Notes: a model not told the origin generated them from the letters alone. A stretch of DNA of 64,000 nt from Undaria pinnatifida (GCA_012845835.1 JABAKD010000009.1:18239318-18303317), one strand, 5' to 3'; positions 1 to 11,200 are shown, numbered from the stretch's first letter. A program made the numbers and translations.

Positions 1-390
1 CCCCGGCCAATGGGCGACCAGCGATCAGACATAAAGACCATACCAGGTGTATATTTATATATTTTTGTCTAAACTCGAGCCTGAAATTCTTAACTGCCAA
101 GTTCTTAGTTCAGTGAGCTATCGCGTACTACTAATACTCTATTTACCAGATAAGAGTGATCTGCAACAAGTAGCGGCATTATGATAGCCCTCGAGGAATT
201 GAATGACGAAGGCAGCGACACCGTGTTTCACGCCTAGAATACCGTCAGCAAGTCTCTCCACGATCAGACTATACACACAAAGACAGTCGGTCTGCGGGCC
301 TCGGACGTACATACTATCATGCATGGTGTAGCAGAAGCTGTGTGGCTCAGTGTGCTCCTCTCGGTGGCTACGTAGAGAACATGCAGCATA
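1..390. other. no recognisable gene
   Basis: No domain, splice-bounded exon or RNA gene was recognised. A short TACCAGGT motif near 43 belongs to the dispersed GTACCAGGTAC-type motif seen across the window. Confidence 0.4.
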
Positions 391-881
391 GATGGCCACC
401 CACTTGCTGGCCCTTAATGCTTGGTTAAGTCAAAACATCAAGAAACGCACTCAAAACATCTCTTCGAGGCCAGACTAGAGGGTCAGTTTGCGTGTGGGCT
501 TGGATTTATCCGATCGAAATATGATGAAGCTCGGAATCGGATTCACGCAAGAAAAGGCAGAAGTAAGTAGTCCACTGTTAGTCTATATCGATCTCTTGGC
601 ATTACGTTACATTCTACAAGCGTAGACTATGTGCTGTGTGATGACCACCCACTTGCTGGCCCTTAATGCTTGGTGAAGTCAAAACATCAAGAAACGCACT
701 CAAAACATCTCTTCGAGGCCAGACTAGAGGGTCAGTTTGCGTGTGGGCTCGGATTTATCCGATCGAAATATGAAGCTCGGAATCGGATGCACGCAAGAAA
801 AGGCAGAAGTAGTCCACTGTTAGTCTATATCGATCTCTTGGCATTACTTTACATTCTACAAGCGTAGACTATGTGCTGTGT
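391..881 (+). repeat. tandem duplication, two ~245-bp copies
   Basis: Copy 1 is about 391-639 and copy 2 about 640-881. The phrase CACTTGCTGGCCCTTAATGC starts at 401 and again at 650, a period of 249 bp. The copies are nearly identical. Copy 2 lacks a few bases around 771 and 810, where short direct repeats (ATG, AAGT) in copy 1 were lost or gained. The short reading frame in copy 2 is open only because of these indels and shows no domain. A recent local duplication is the simplest reading. Confidence 0.9.
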
Positions 882-1039
882 GGTAACGGTTTTAACTCTC
901 TATCGAATAATGAATCGAACAAGTCGAAGTGCTGCCCTGCCCTACCCGGAGCATCGCCGGCACCCATGCGGAGCCCTGGTGAGAACCAATTATAATTCAC
1001 TTCAATTTTATACCTCAGCGGGTACCCCCGGCCAATACC

Positions 1040-1440
1040 AGATTTGCTCTGTACATGTACCGCCAGTTTATGTCCAGTTTATGTACCTAAGCACAAGTGT
1101 ACGTCGGTACCTTGCCGGCGGTATATACTGCCGGTACTGCCGGTATATGTATTCAAGTGTGTGCCCGTACCGATGCCGGTACCGGTACAGACTTTCGTAC
1201 CGGTACCGGGCGCTTCGGTAAGTTCGGTACGACATCAATACCGGTACCGGCGGTACCGATACATACTTTCGAACCGGTGCCGGACACTTCGGTAAGTTCG
1301 GTACACCTCCAATCCCGGTACCGGACCCATCGGTAACTTCGGTACGACGTCAATACCGGTACCGGACACTTCGGTAAGTTCGGTACGACATCCATACCGG
1401 TACCGAGAATACCGGTGCCGTACCGAACACACCCTTGAAA
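1040..1440. repeat. GGTACCGG / TTCGGTAAGTTCGGTAC minisatellite
   Basis: Several degenerate units combine CTTCGGTAAGTTCGGTACG with ACATCAATACCGGTACCGG, clearest at 1205-1420. GGTACCGG is close to self-complementary, so the tract is rich in small palindromes. Reading frames on both strands give only Tyr/Arg/Pro/Val-rich low-complexity peptides and are not genes. Confidence 0.85.
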
Positions 1441-2030
1441 CCTACTACTCGTAGTAGTATTGATCAATATGCACAAAGTCTAACTCTCTTTACCTTTTAT
1501 GCCTATACTTCCTGTTCCCTCTCAAGTATAAGGCCGCAGGGGATCTCTAACAAATCACATCCTCGGGTTTTTCGGTTTACTCTACTCTCTATAATAATGA
1601 GGCGCAGCGCTAAGCCTTTTTAGTTGGTTTTCCGAGGAGGAAAAGCTTCTTCATATCGGATCGCATACGAGGGTAGGGTGCCTCGAATTACTTTTTCTGG
1701 ATGTCTGTATGTGCATATGTTTTGTTTGTATCAAGTTTTTCGGCCACATTTGTCCACCGCACTCAGCGTACACGGCACCAAGGCCAGTTCCGACGGGTCC
1801 TGTGCGCGCACAAATGAGAGACAACTCTTCTCGTGCTGGTTTCGCTGCGAAAGCAGCTGAGTTAAATCGACACATGACGCGTGTGAAAATACGTGGAAGT
1901 GTGGTGAGCTAAAGCTTTATTTTTCCCCATCCGCCGGAGGATTAAAAAAAAAAGAAGCTATAAAGCCGTTGAGAGTTCGTCGAGATAGGGGCCGCAACGT
2001 GTGATTTCACAGGCACCAACTACTGGGTGT
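1441..2030. other. no recognisable feature
   Basis: About 590 bp of unique-looking sequence. Its small reading frames have no recognisable domain and no plausible gene structure was seen. Confidence 0.35.
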
Positions 2031-2049
2031 GCGACCTTTTTTTATTTGA

Positions 2050-2677
2050 CAGGCATTGCTGGGCTACGTTATATACGAGTACAGTATTTTTCGCTGCAGC
2101 ATGCTGATGTACGAGTATACCTATTTTCAGGAGGTTGATCGACGAGACACACGCACAGCGACACTGAACCGGCTCTGATCCCGTGTGCCGTGCTGCTGTT
2201 ACTACCGCTGCTACATACACCTTCTGCTTCTGGTGTGCTGCTGCTGATTTTAATGCTGCCCCTGCTACGAGTGCAGCACCACCAGTCGTACGGGTACCGA
2301 GATTTTTTCTCTGAAGACACTGTTGGGTGTGCGGTATGTTGTGATTCGACAGGCATCGCTGGGCTATGTTATATACGAGTACAGTATGGGTTCTCCCATG
2401 CTGATCGTGTTTTTGTGATCGGATATGCAGATTGTCAGCTTTCAACGATTCAACCGAAAAGAAAGGGAGAACTATCTGTTATGCTGCTGTTCCAGTACCT
2501 ATTTTCAGGGGGTTGATCGACGAGACACGCACAGCGACACTGACCCGGCTCTGGTCCCGTGTGCCGTGCTGCTGTTACTACCGCTGCTTCTACACCTTCT
2601 GCTGTACGAGTAGTAGCTATTTTCAGGAGGTTACTGGGCAACTTTTTCTTTCTGGAAAAAGTATCTATGCTGCTGTA
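2050..2677 (+). repeat. local repeat block, left of Copia insertion
   Basis: Two long imperfect copies are visible. GGTTGATCGACGAGACAC occurs near 2134 and again near 2515, each followed by the same sequence of about 80 bp (ACTGACCCGGCTCTG type). TGCTGGGCTA(C/T)GTTATATACG occurs near 2056 and 2357. A third, partial unit begins near 2600 and is broken by the retrotransposon; it resumes at 8982-9200 with TACCTATTTTCAGGAGGTTG and GGGAGAACTATC. Confidence 0.8.
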
Positions 2678-2682
2678 CGAGT
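2678..2682 (+). repeat. target-site duplication CGAGT (left)
   Basis: CGAGT immediately precedes the 5' LTR, and the same five bases follow the 3' LTR at 8977-8981. Five-base duplications are the norm for Copia integrases. Confidence 0.9.
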
Positions 2683-3155
2683 TGTTCGTGATAGCGGCAT
2701 GTATGTATCAACTGTACTGCAGTGAAACTCTGATTGGTTGGTTTGAATAGCAGAACTGTTGATTGTATGTTGTTGTACCAGAATACTCTTCTTGTGGTGC
2801 TACGGTACGTTGGTATGTCGGTACGTTGGACACATTGACGAATAGGAACATTCCTGTAGTGTTGCTAACACGATATAGCTTGTCTCAACGAACAGCCTAG
2901 CAATAAGTTACAGTTACATACGTTGTGTCACGGAGGTAAGTTACAGGGATCGTCTCGTGGTATCACCCACGAGCAGTCCCACGGGTATGTACGAGTAGGC
3001 ACTATGCGAGGAGGTTTAGGTATTCGACTACGAGCGGTTGTTACTGGGCTGTGGAGAGTTGGCCCACATGACCCACTCCACTTTCTGACCTGTCTCTCCA
3101 GACATTGGTCTCTCTAATATAATACCTTTCTCCAGAAGCCACTGATTTACCAACA
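2683..3155 (+). repeat. 5' LTR of Copia element (473 bp)
   Basis: It starts TGTTCGTGATAG and ends CCAACA. It matches 8504-8976 base for base except three substitutions, with no indels (constant offset 5,821). It should contain the element's promoter and polyadenylation signals, but no TATA box or polyA signal could be assigned confidently. The 64-residue reading frame inside both LTRs at 2923-3117 is a by-product of the duplication. Confidence 0.96.
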
Positions 3156-3243
3156 CGCTATAGCGCTATCGGTCGACTGCTGTACGTCCCCCTGGACCGT
3201 GTTCGACGAGACTGTGAGGGCGGCTTGATCAACCGGCCTCGCC
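3156..3243 (+). promoter_or_regulatory. Copia leader and presumed primer-binding region
   Basis: The 88 bases between the 5' LTR and the gag start codon should hold the tRNA primer-binding site. They begin CGCTATAGCGCTATCGG, which includes the palindrome CGCTATAGCG. I do not recognise the usual initiator-tRNA complement found in plant Copia elements, so the primer cannot be named. Confidence 0.5.
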
Positions 3244-4023
3244 ATGGCTGAACAGGAGGGAGGTGACCCTGCGGCAAACCAACAGGGTGACCCGCAGGGC
3301 TTTGGTGAGAGAATGGATTCCTTAGAGTCTCGAGTGTCTCAAATGCTGGATATGTTTTCTAACCAGCAGCAGATGCTCCAGACAGTTGTTGAGACACACC
3401 AGAGGGAGAATGTGGAGTCCTCTAGTTCGCGTGCTGCGCCGCGAGGCATCGAACTAGAGTCTGGTGTGCACCAATCGGGTGCTGCCGGTAGGACCGCGGG
3501 GAGTACGGGAGGCGATACCCTAGGCTTTGGCGTGTCCGACATGAGGGTTGGGAGTAGGGGTGTTGTAGACCCAGGCTTGAACCCGCGTGTTTCTGATGAG
3601 AATCGTTCCTCTGTTCCTGCAGTAAACTTTGGTTCGGTTGACGGGACTGTTGGTGGGGCTTTAGGTAACCAGTCCTCTGTTCCGCCCACTACCTCAGCAA
3701 GTGAGTGGTGGGGAAAAGTCGCTAGTGGGAACACACTGATCCCAGCGGCTGACAGTAGTTCGGGGGAGAGCTTGGGTGGGGGTCTTTTCAAGAAAGTTCC
3801 CAAGGCTCCTGAATTTATCGGTACTGATGTATCGTATCCTTCATGGTCGCAGAATTTTCTGCTCAAAGCTCGTCACTACAATCTGAGCGAGCCGTTCACC
3901 TGTGATATCGACATTAAAATCGCCGACGTTAATTTCGACTTGACCACTTGGGTAGAGAAGGGATATAGCGTTGGTGTATTCGTCAGCATGAGATTGCTTG
4001 GTGGTTTCTGTTCGACTGCTTGA
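3244..4023 (+). pseudogene. Copia gag, N-terminal part, ends at a frameshift
   Basis: The frame opens at an ATG in good context (GCCATGG) and runs 259 codons. Residues 20-60 form a short Gln-rich, probably coiled segment; 60-180 is Ser/Gly-rich and disordered. From about residue 180 the sequence resembles the start of a UBN2-type Copia gag domain (PEFIGTDVSYPSWSQNF, 184-200). Gag homology then continues in the next frame, one base back. The switch must lie between 3969 and 4017, because the downstream frame has a stop at 3966. There is no slippery heptamer at the junction, so a one-base deletion is more likely than programmed frameshifting. Confidence 0.85.
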
Positions 4024-7000
4024 AGAAAGACAGCCACAAGAACATGGCAAGGCAAGCTGGTTCCCCGTATAAGGCTTTTCGCGCGCTCAAGAATCACTTT
4101 CTACCGTTGAGTCAGAGTCAAATTCGAGTGCAGGAAGAAAAACTGAAGTCTCTGCGCATGCGTCCCCACGAGAATCCCACAACTTTCTTTTCATCCATCA
4201 GAGAGACGCTTGGTGTGTTGACCATGCTTGAAGTAACGAAGGATGACCGTGAAGTGTGCAATCTCATGCTGGAAGGACTGTCCCCCGAGTACAAGACTTT
4301 ACGTGAGACTCTTGTGGTGTTCTGTTCGAATGACCCCTCTTTCATCGAGACCAAAGTGCGTGAGCGGTACCTAGACTTGCAAGCACAGGGTGGTTCTAAG
4401 AAGCAGAACAGTGTTGCTCTGGTGTCTAGGCCTGCGAAGAAGAAGAGTAACTTCAAGAAGCACAACAAGCAGAAGTCTAACTCTGAGTCTGATTCCTCGA
4501 AGAAGTCTTTTCAGGGGAGGTGTTACAAGTGTGGGGAGGTGGGTCACATAAAGCTCGACTGCAAGGCTCGCATCATCCCTCATCCTTCCCAGACTGGAAA
4601 GCCCGAGGCCGACGAGAATGAGAGCGGTGAGCAGTGTGCTATTCCTGATTCGGATCTGGTGTGCAGAAATGGTAGTTACCGCATGAGTGATGACTGCCAA
4701 AAGGTGTTGCTTGCAGCATGTCGTAAGGAAGTGGTCTTGAACGCGTGTGATGATTTGAGTAGGATGTGGTATGATGTCTCTGGTCTGAAGTGTCTGATGA
4801 CGTCCCGTGATGATCTGATTATGAGCGCCGTCAGTAATGATATGATCCTGAAAGCTGTCAACAAGGCTAGATATGTCGAGGATTGGTATGCTGACACAGG
4901 CACTTCATATAACATGACTGATTCCCTGTCTTGCATGAGAGACTTGAAGCCTTGCCACAGAAGTGTGAATGGAATTGGTGGCGTGTCTTGTGAAGTAGCT
5001 TACTCCGGAGCGCTAGACTTGGTATTTGTGACTGCTGACAGTGAGTTCTCCGTGGAATTGAAGAACGTATTGTACTCTCCCAACTTGGGGTATAATCTCT
5101 TTTCTCCGAGTGCAGAGTTTGATGGTGAGTCATGGAATGGTCTTGGTGGTCCTAATGGTGTTATGACTGCATTCAATGGACAAGTAACTTTTCAGAACTT
5201 CGATGGCATGCTGATTGCGTCTGCGTATCGCCTAGGAGAAGCCTCTGTTGGTACGGTGTTGGCTGCTCTCACTTCCGCCAACCCCAAGCATGAAACTACG
5301 ATGGATATCAACGATTTCCACAATATTTATGCACATTCGCACGAGGGTCTGCTTCGCACTACTGCAAAGCGATTAGATACCAAGTTGGCTGGTGACATGC
5401 ATGCTTGTTCAGGGTGTTCGATGGCGAAGGCTATTCGGAAAGGAATCGTTCGGGAAACTAAAACTCGATCGGATAAAAAGTTGGGCAGAGTTTTTGTTGA
5501 CCTGGGAGGAAGGAAGGACATTGCGTCCGTAGGGGGAAAACATTACCCCATCATTGTGAAGGATGATTTCACGAGACGTGCATGGCTGTATTTCCTGAAA
5601 AATAAATCAGACGCTGGCAGTGCTTTCCGGAGTTTTCTTGCGAGTGTGCGTGCTGATGGTGTCCCGTCATTGGTTGAGATTGTTAGGTCTGACAATGGTG
5701 GGGAGTTTTTCGGGGGGGAGTTTTCATCTGTGTGCAACGAGCTTTTGATCAAACAAGAGTTCACACCGGCTTATAGTCCGCAATATAATGGTGTTGCAGA
5801 GCGTGGGCTGGGATTGATAGAGGAGGCCGCGATGGCGGCTCGTATTCAAGCTAAAGTTCTTTTTGGGCATGTACAGTTACCTAAGACTGATATACTCTGG
5901 GCTGAGGCTATGCACTGGGCTTGCGAAGCGATGAACCACACTGCGTGTTCTGCTAACCCTGAATCCAAATCGCCGTATGAAATGTGGTATGGTGAACCTC
6001 GTCCCGCTAGACCGTATCCGTTTTTGAAGCCCGCCTACTGTAGGTGGCAGCGACCGTCAAAGCTGCTGCCGAAGGGTGAGAGTTGTTATTATGTCGGTCC
6101 TTCGAGAGACCACCCGCGTGATTGTCATAGAGTACTTACGAGGGCTGGTACTATTCAAGAAACGAGAGATGTGACGTGGGAGGTGCTGCCGTCACAGCTC
6201 CCTCCGCTGCAACCTTCTTTGCCGATAGAGGTAGCAGAGGAGGGAGGGGAGGATAGTGACGACGATGTTGAAACCGAGATATGGCCGCTTGTGGGAAGAG
6301 GAGTCGCTCACACACTTTTGAAACGTGATGCCGTGCCCTCTGGTGCGGGAGTCGAGGAGGTTGAGAGTGTTGGCGCAGGTAGTATAGGCCCGTCCTTTTC
6401 TGTTCCATCTTCCCCTGCTGAACCGTCTGCCCCCGTGAAAATTTCTTCTGGTAGTGTAGCTCCTTCTGTGTCTTCGCCTGTGAATGACGGGGAGGGCCAG
6501 GGAGGGCAGGAATCAGGAGAGGTAGAGATGGGGGATCTGGGAGGGGATGATGAGGTAGAGTCGATGGGGCAGGGAGGGCATGATGATGAAGAGTCGATTG
6601 GGTCGGGAGGACTGGTAGAGGCGGAGGCATCCCCTCCAGCCGCTCGTCGTCCGCGGCATGTGGCCGAGCTTGCTGACTTTAATACTTCCGCGCGTGAAAA
6701 TGATGAAGTGAGAGAAGGTAGGACTCGCGCGCAAACTCGTGCAGTCAACCAGCAGAGTGTACCCGGCCTCATGGCCACCCTAGGACCCATCTTCGCGACA
6801 GAGGTCGTGTACTCATTGTTGTCGGAGCAGAGAGCAGGTGATGAGACGGAATTGCCGAAAGAACTGGTTCAGGATGTAGAATCGGAGCCTGGTAGTTATC
6901 AGGAAGCCCAGCGTTCGAAGTACGCTAAGATTTGGGAAGGAGCCAGGTCTGCCGAAATTGAAGGCTTGATAAGAGCAGGAACGTTCACGTTGGCAGTAAA

Positions 7001-8429
7001 AGTCCCGATAGGCTGTAATGTGATTGATGCTAGATGAGTTTTCAAGTGGAAAGCAGACGAAACAGGAAAGATAGTGAAGGCCAAGGCTAGGCTTGTAGCG
7101 AAGGGCTTCAAGCAGAAGTATGGTGTGGATTATCTTGAGACATTCTCGCCTACCGCAAATGCTGCATCTTTACGATTGCTGATAGTGTTGGCGTGTTTGT
7201 ACAATTTGGAATTACTCCACTGGGATATTGAGCAAGCATTTGTTCAGTCGGAATTGGATCACGAGGTGTTCATGAAGTTGCCTCCTGGCTGCGGGTCGAT
7301 GTCAGGAAAGGTTGTCCGTTTGAACAAGAGTTTGTACGGATTGAAGCAGGCTTCTAGGACATTTTACAAGAGGCTGGTGTCGGAACTGAAGAGGATTGGT
7401 TTTGAGCAGTCAATGTCTGACCCCTGTGTCCTGCGTTTCATGATGGGAGACGAGGTATTGGGGATGGTCGCGATTCACGTGGATGACATTCTGTATGCAG
7501 GAAGTAAGAGCCTTGCCAAGGTGGTTGTGGCAGCACTAGGTGACTTTCTTCCTACGAAGGACTTGGGGGAGGTCAAGTTCTTTCTAGGTTGTGAATATAT
7601 TCGCGACCGTGAGGCTGGTACGATTGAGATTTCTCAGGAAAGTTATATCAGGAGTGTTCTCGAGAGATTCAATATATGTCGCACCAGCTCGATCCCTGCT
7701 TCCCTTGCCAATGACAACAGGTCCGTGATGGAGGATGAGGGGGCAGGAGATGTGCCGTTCCGAGAGGTGGTGGGGAGCCTGATGTGGATCGCCAGCCAGA
7801 CAAGGCCCGACATCGCGAATGCTGTGCGGGCGGTGGCGAGGCACTCTCACGAACCAAAGAGGAGCCACTGGAAGGCAGCTCAGAAGATTCTCAATTATCT
7901 TCTGGAAACGGCGCATCTGACTTTGAAGTTCAAGCAGGATAGTTCGGTAGACGCAGGCACGTTGGTGTATGTAGATGCTGACTTTGCAAGTAGGGCCACT
8001 GACCGTAGATCAGTTTCGGGTGCGATGGTTTTCGTGGCGGCGATGCTTGCAGTTTGGATTTCTAGGACGCAGAAATGCGTTTCACAGTCAACTTCAGAAT
8101 CAGAGTATCTTGCGATGGGAGATGGTGTAAAGGAGGCTCTGTTTGTAAACGGAATGCTTCAGTTCCTGAGGCCTAGTGCGAAGCCTCGTAAGATAGACGT
8201 CCTTGAAGACAACGAGGGGGTGATTGCGCTCGCAGAGAACCCGCTGAGCTCGAGTAGGAGTAAGCACATCGATGTGAGGCACCACTTTCTTAGGAATCTG
8301 ACCGAGGAGGGTGTGATCGAAGTCACCCACGTCCCCAGCGAGAAACAACACGCGGACATCCTCACGAAGGCGTTGCCGAGAGATCTTTTTGAAGTTCACC
8401 GCGACTTTGCACTTGGTATCAAGAAGTAG
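3969..8429 (+). pseudogene. Copia gag (C-terminal)-pol with in-frame stop at 7035
   Basis: One frame runs from the gag shift to TAG at 8427-8429, broken only by TGA at 7035-7037. Visible parts in order: rest of gag; CCHC zinc knuckle CYKCGEVGHIKLDC (4521-4562); aspartic protease motif ADTGTS (near 4890); integrase with D in FVDLGG (about 5499), D in RSDNGGEF (about 5690) and E in AERG (about 5800), spaced D-35-E for the last two; an acidic Ser/Gly/Glu-rich linker (6190-6700); reverse transcriptase with HVDD in place of the commoner YVDD (near 7480); RNase H with VDADFAS and the terminal ADILTKALPRD motif typical of Copia. The TGA falls at the first Trp of the conserved VFKWK-type motif at the start of reverse transcriptase, so TGG to TGA is the likely mutation. 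Confidence 0.93.
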
Positions 8430-8495
8430 AAGTCTGAGTCGTTTTGTTTTTGTTTTGTTTGATATGTATTTGGTCTGGTAGATACAACAGCCCCT

Positions 8496-8503
8496 AGGGA
8501 GGG
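8496..8503 (+). promoter_or_regulatory. polypurine tract of Copia element
   Basis: AGGGAGGG lies directly against the TG of the 3' LTR, the expected position and composition for the plus-strand primer. Confidence 0.85.
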
Positions 8504-8976
8504 TGTTCGTGATAGCGGCATGTATGTATCAACTGTACTGCGGTGAAACTCTGATTGGTTGGTTTGAATAGCAGAACTGTTGATTGTATGTTGTTGTACC
8601 AGACTACTCTTCTTGTGGTGCTACGGTACGTTGGTATGTCGGTACGTTGGACACATTGACGAATAGGAACATTCCTGTAGTGTTGCTAGCACGATATAGC
8701 TTGTCTCAACGAACAGCCTAGCAATAAGTTACAGTTACATACGTTGTGTCACGGAGGTAAGTTACAGGGATCGTCTCGTGGTATCACCCACGAGCAGTCC
8801 CACGGGTATGTACGAGTAGGCACTATGCGAGGAGGTTTAGGTATTCGACTACGAGCGGTTGTTACTGGGCTGTGGAGAGTTGGCCCACATGACCCACTCC
8901 ACTTTCTGACCTGTCTCTCCAGACATTGGTCTCTCTAATATAATACCTTTCTCCAGAAGCCACTGATTTACCAACA
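8504..8976 (+). repeat. 3' LTR of Copia element (473 bp)
   Basis: Pair of the 5' LTR, with three substitutions and identical length. It ends CCAACA and is followed by the right target-site duplication. Confidence 0.96.
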
Positions 8977-8981
8977 CGAGT
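8977..8981 (+). repeat. target-site duplication CGAGT (right)
   Basis: Same five bases as 2678-2682. Removing the element and one copy restores GCTGTACGAGTACCTATTTT, which matches neighbouring units of the local repeat. Confidence 0.9.
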
Positions 8982-9200
8982 ACCTATTTTCAGGAGGTTG
9001 ATCGACGACTTTTTTTTTTCTCTGAAAACAGAACGTAAATATCAAACAGCGTAGATGTTCGTTTAGCTCGTGCGGAATAGCAAAAAGCCCACAATACCGG
9101 AGATAGATGCTGATCGTCCTGCCAAGAGTTCCACCGAAAAAAACGGGAGAACTATCATATCTAAGCTGCTGCTGCTGTACGAGTACCTATGTCCACATGA
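8982..9200 (+). repeat. local repeat block, right of Copia insertion
   Basis: Continuation of the unit broken by the Copia insertion: TACCTATTTTCAGGAGGTTG at 8981-9000, then ATGCTGATCGT, AACGGGAGAACTATC and GCTGCTGTACGAGTACCTAT, which parallel 2398-2500. Confidence 0.75.
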
Positions 9201-9469
9201 AAGCCCATAAGCGCGTCGAGACAACAACTCGCTCATCATACCCATTTCGTTCGGGGTACCAGTAGCAGTGATGTCGAACCTACCGGTACACCCTCAATTC
9301 GATAAGATGTAATTCTCGGGCGTAATGACTCTAAATACATCAAGTCCAAGGCATCGACAATGCCGATACATTCCAAGGAACTCCATGTACGATGCATCGC
9401 AGATATGACTACTGCAGGTATTGAGGCCGCGCCTCATTACTACCAACTACTAGTATATACAAGGGCTTC
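9201..9469. other. no recognisable feature
   Basis: About 270 bp between two repeat blocks. No domain, RNA or repeat was identified. Confidence 0.35.
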
Positions 9470-10160
9470 GCTACGCTACGCTCGCGCAAGGAAGATCTCA
9501 ACTAAATGTGAAGGGGGTAGAAAAAAGAAGCCCATGATTTAGTGCAACTAGCGATTTGATAATGCCAAGAGCTACTCGTCCGGAGCTGAATGCCCTGTCT
9601 GTGCTGTGCTGTATGTTGGCGATGTCACGTTCTGATCGGCAGTAGTACGGGTGTAATTTGCGAAAAAAAAATCGCGAAGAGGACCGAAATGATGGGGAAC
9701 AAAATCAACGACGAAAGCAAAAGACGAGTATACACACGTACTACCGATACCTGGTACCTGGTACTTCGCCTCATACCTGGTGGTTCTCTGTGTGGTTCTA
9801 AAGAAAGCACAGGGCTCCGCTCCGCGGGCGGCTGGCGCCGCCCGCTACGCTCGCGCAAGGAAGAGTGCAACTGAAACATGTAAATGGGGCAGGAAGAAGA
9901 GGCCCGTGATTATTTGGTGCGAATTGCAAATTGATAATAACGCCAAGAGGTGCATCTGCAGAGCTAATTGCCCTGCGCTGTGCTGTGTGCTTGTTGATGT
10001 CACGTTCTGAACGGCAGTACGTGTGATATTTGCGGGGGGCGGGCAACATGAGGACCGAGAGAGGATAATCAACTGAAGAAATCAAAAAGACGAGTACACA
10101 ACACGTACATAAACCTGGTACCTGTATCATACCTGGTACTACTACTACTACTGCTGCATG
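9470..10160 (+). repeat. tandem duplication, two ~369-bp copies
   Basis: CTCGCGCAAG occurs at 9481 and 9850. Each is followed by AGGAAGA..CAACT, a GATTTAGTGC/GATTATTTGGTGC segment, GCCAAGAG, CTGTGCTGTGTG, GATGTCACGTTCTGA, CGGCAGTA and AAAAGACGAGTA. Both copies end in TACCTGGTAC motifs. They are clearly diverged, unlike the 391-881 pair. No coding potential is shared in frame. Confidence 0.8.
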
Positions 10161-10620
10161 TTCAAAAGAACGCACAGCGCCGCACGACACAGCACCGCAA
10201 AGCGAAGGGCAAGAGGCACGGCACCGCACTGCGCTGCGCTGCGCTGCTGAGTTATATATAGTCGGGCTGACCTGAGCTGGGGGTGCATTGTTTGTGATCC
10301 AACAACAACGCAATATGTACAAACCTGGTGTAGTATTAATAGTACCGGTACGTGGTTTGATACTTCGAATGTTACTGGCATGTACGAACTAGTAAAAGTA
10401 CAGCAAAGCACGCAGCATGGCAAATCACGGCGAAGCACAGCGCTGCGCTCTGCTGAGCTAGTAGTGCTGCGGTGCGCTGCTGAGCTGAGCTGCAGGGCAT
10501 CGCAGGGCACGACACTGCACACGGCGCTCCGCTGCTGAGCTTTAGCGCAGCGGTGGGGTGCTGGACGGCGCTGAGCTGATGAGCCAAGCCGAGATCTCAG
10601 CTGATGAAACTTCGTGCAAG
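10160..10620. repeat. GCGCTGC/AGCTGAGC-rich simple sequence
   Basis: Short motifs such as CACAGCGC, CTGCGCTGCGCTGCGCTGCT and GCTGAGCTGAGC recur without a fixed period. Cys/Ala-rich frames on the minus strand come from this composition. Confidence 0.7.
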
Positions 10621-10789
10621 TACAAAACAAATGGTGGAAGCCAAAGAAAAGCTAAAGCTGGACTGTTCCGCAAGTAATGCACAGCCGGCAAATTAGCGGC
10701 AAATGGTAGGAAGTTCAACTTAGACCAGCTATTATAGGAAATTATTTTTTGGCCCTCAGAGCTGAGATTTTTGGCTGATCATACGCGAT

Positions 10790-10896
10790 TTATTCGGCGG
10801 GACAGCAAAAAACACCTACAGACTCTTGAGAATGCTTCCCGTAGTTTTCCGAGAGCTTTCGGACGCACTTATCCGTTTCTCCAGGCTCGTAATTTT
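10790..10896 (+). repeat. left arm of an imperfect inverted repeat (pairs with 13578-13705)
   Basis: The tract holding AAAAACACCTACAGACTC, GTAGTTTTCCGAGAGCTTTC and CCGTTTCTCCAGGCTC matches the reverse complement of 13590-13700 with scattered mismatches. It may be the left end of an older element whose body includes 12445-13258 and into which the hAT-like element jumped. Confidence 0.6.
10889..10896 (+). repeat. 8-bp target-site duplication GTAATTTT (left)
   Basis: GTAATTTT directly precedes the left terminal inverted repeat and is repeated exactly at 12418-12425. Eight-base duplications are characteristic of hAT transposases. Confidence 0.9.
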
Positions 10897-10914
10897 CAGG
10901 GCTTTTCACGGGTC
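10897..10914 (+). repeat. left terminal inverted repeat of hAT-like element
   Basis: CAGGGCTTTTCACGGGTC, matching the right end in inverted orientation without mismatch. Confidence 0.9.
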
Positions 10915-10924
10915 GCGTCAAATC

Positions 10925-11200
10925 TCGCGGGTCGGGTCGGGTCGGGTCCGGTCAGCTGACCCGACCCGACCCGTGAGAATTTCGAGACGTCTTGACCCGA
11001 CCCGACCCGACCTGACCCGCGAGAATCTCGAGGCGTCTTGACCCGACCCGACCCGACCCGCGAGATTTTGAAAACCTCCTGACCCGACCCGACCCGACCC
11101 GCGAGATTTTGAAAACCTCTTGACCCGACCCGACCCGCCACAATCCGGGTGACCCGCGAGATGCGGGTTTCATGCAGGTCAGGCCGACTTGACCCGTGAC
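10925..11200. repeat. GACCCG minisatellite with GCGAGATTTTGAAAACCTC units
   Basis: Runs of GACCCGACCCGACCC alternate with GCGAGATTTTGAAAACCTC or GAGAATCTCGAGGCGTCTT spacers, roughly 40-45 bp per unit. The same units recur at the right end (12300-12380) in the same orientation, so the subterminal arrays are direct even though the tips are inverted. Confidence 0.88.

Larger units (their letters stand above)
2683..8976 (+). mobile_element. Ty1/Copia LTR retrotransposon, recent, two coding lesions
   Basis: The element is 6,294 bp long. It is bounded by two 473-bp LTRs that begin TG and end CA, flanked by the perfect 5-bp duplication CGAGT, with a purine tract just before the 3' LTR. Domain order is gag (UBN2-type) and CCHC knuckle, aspartic protease, integrase, reverse transcriptase, RNase H. 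Integrase before reverse transcriptase defines Copia rather than Gypsy. By eye the LTRs differ at only three positions, all substitutions (first C/A/G changes near 2721, 2782 and 2868), so insertion is recent. The coding region nevertheless has one frameshift in gag and one in-frame stop between integrase and reverse transcriptase, so this copy is probably non-autonomous. It sits inside the third copy of a local repeat, giving a readable pre-insertion site. Confidence 0.97.

Noticed and set aside
1044-1476. Several open frames over the GGTACCGG tract
   Set aside because: They are low-complexity translations of the minisatellite on both strands, with no domains.
2923-3117. 64-residue frame, repeated at 8744-8938
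   Set aside because: It lies wholly in the LTRs, so its duplication reflects the LTR pair and not a gene family.
3966-4023. Programmed frameshift between Copia gag and pol
   Set aside because: No slippery heptamer or downstream structure is evident, and Copia elements normally use one frame. A one-base deletion within gag explains it.
10148-10630. Cys/Ala-rich minus frames
   Set aside because: Produced by GCGCTGC/AGCTGAGC simple sequence.
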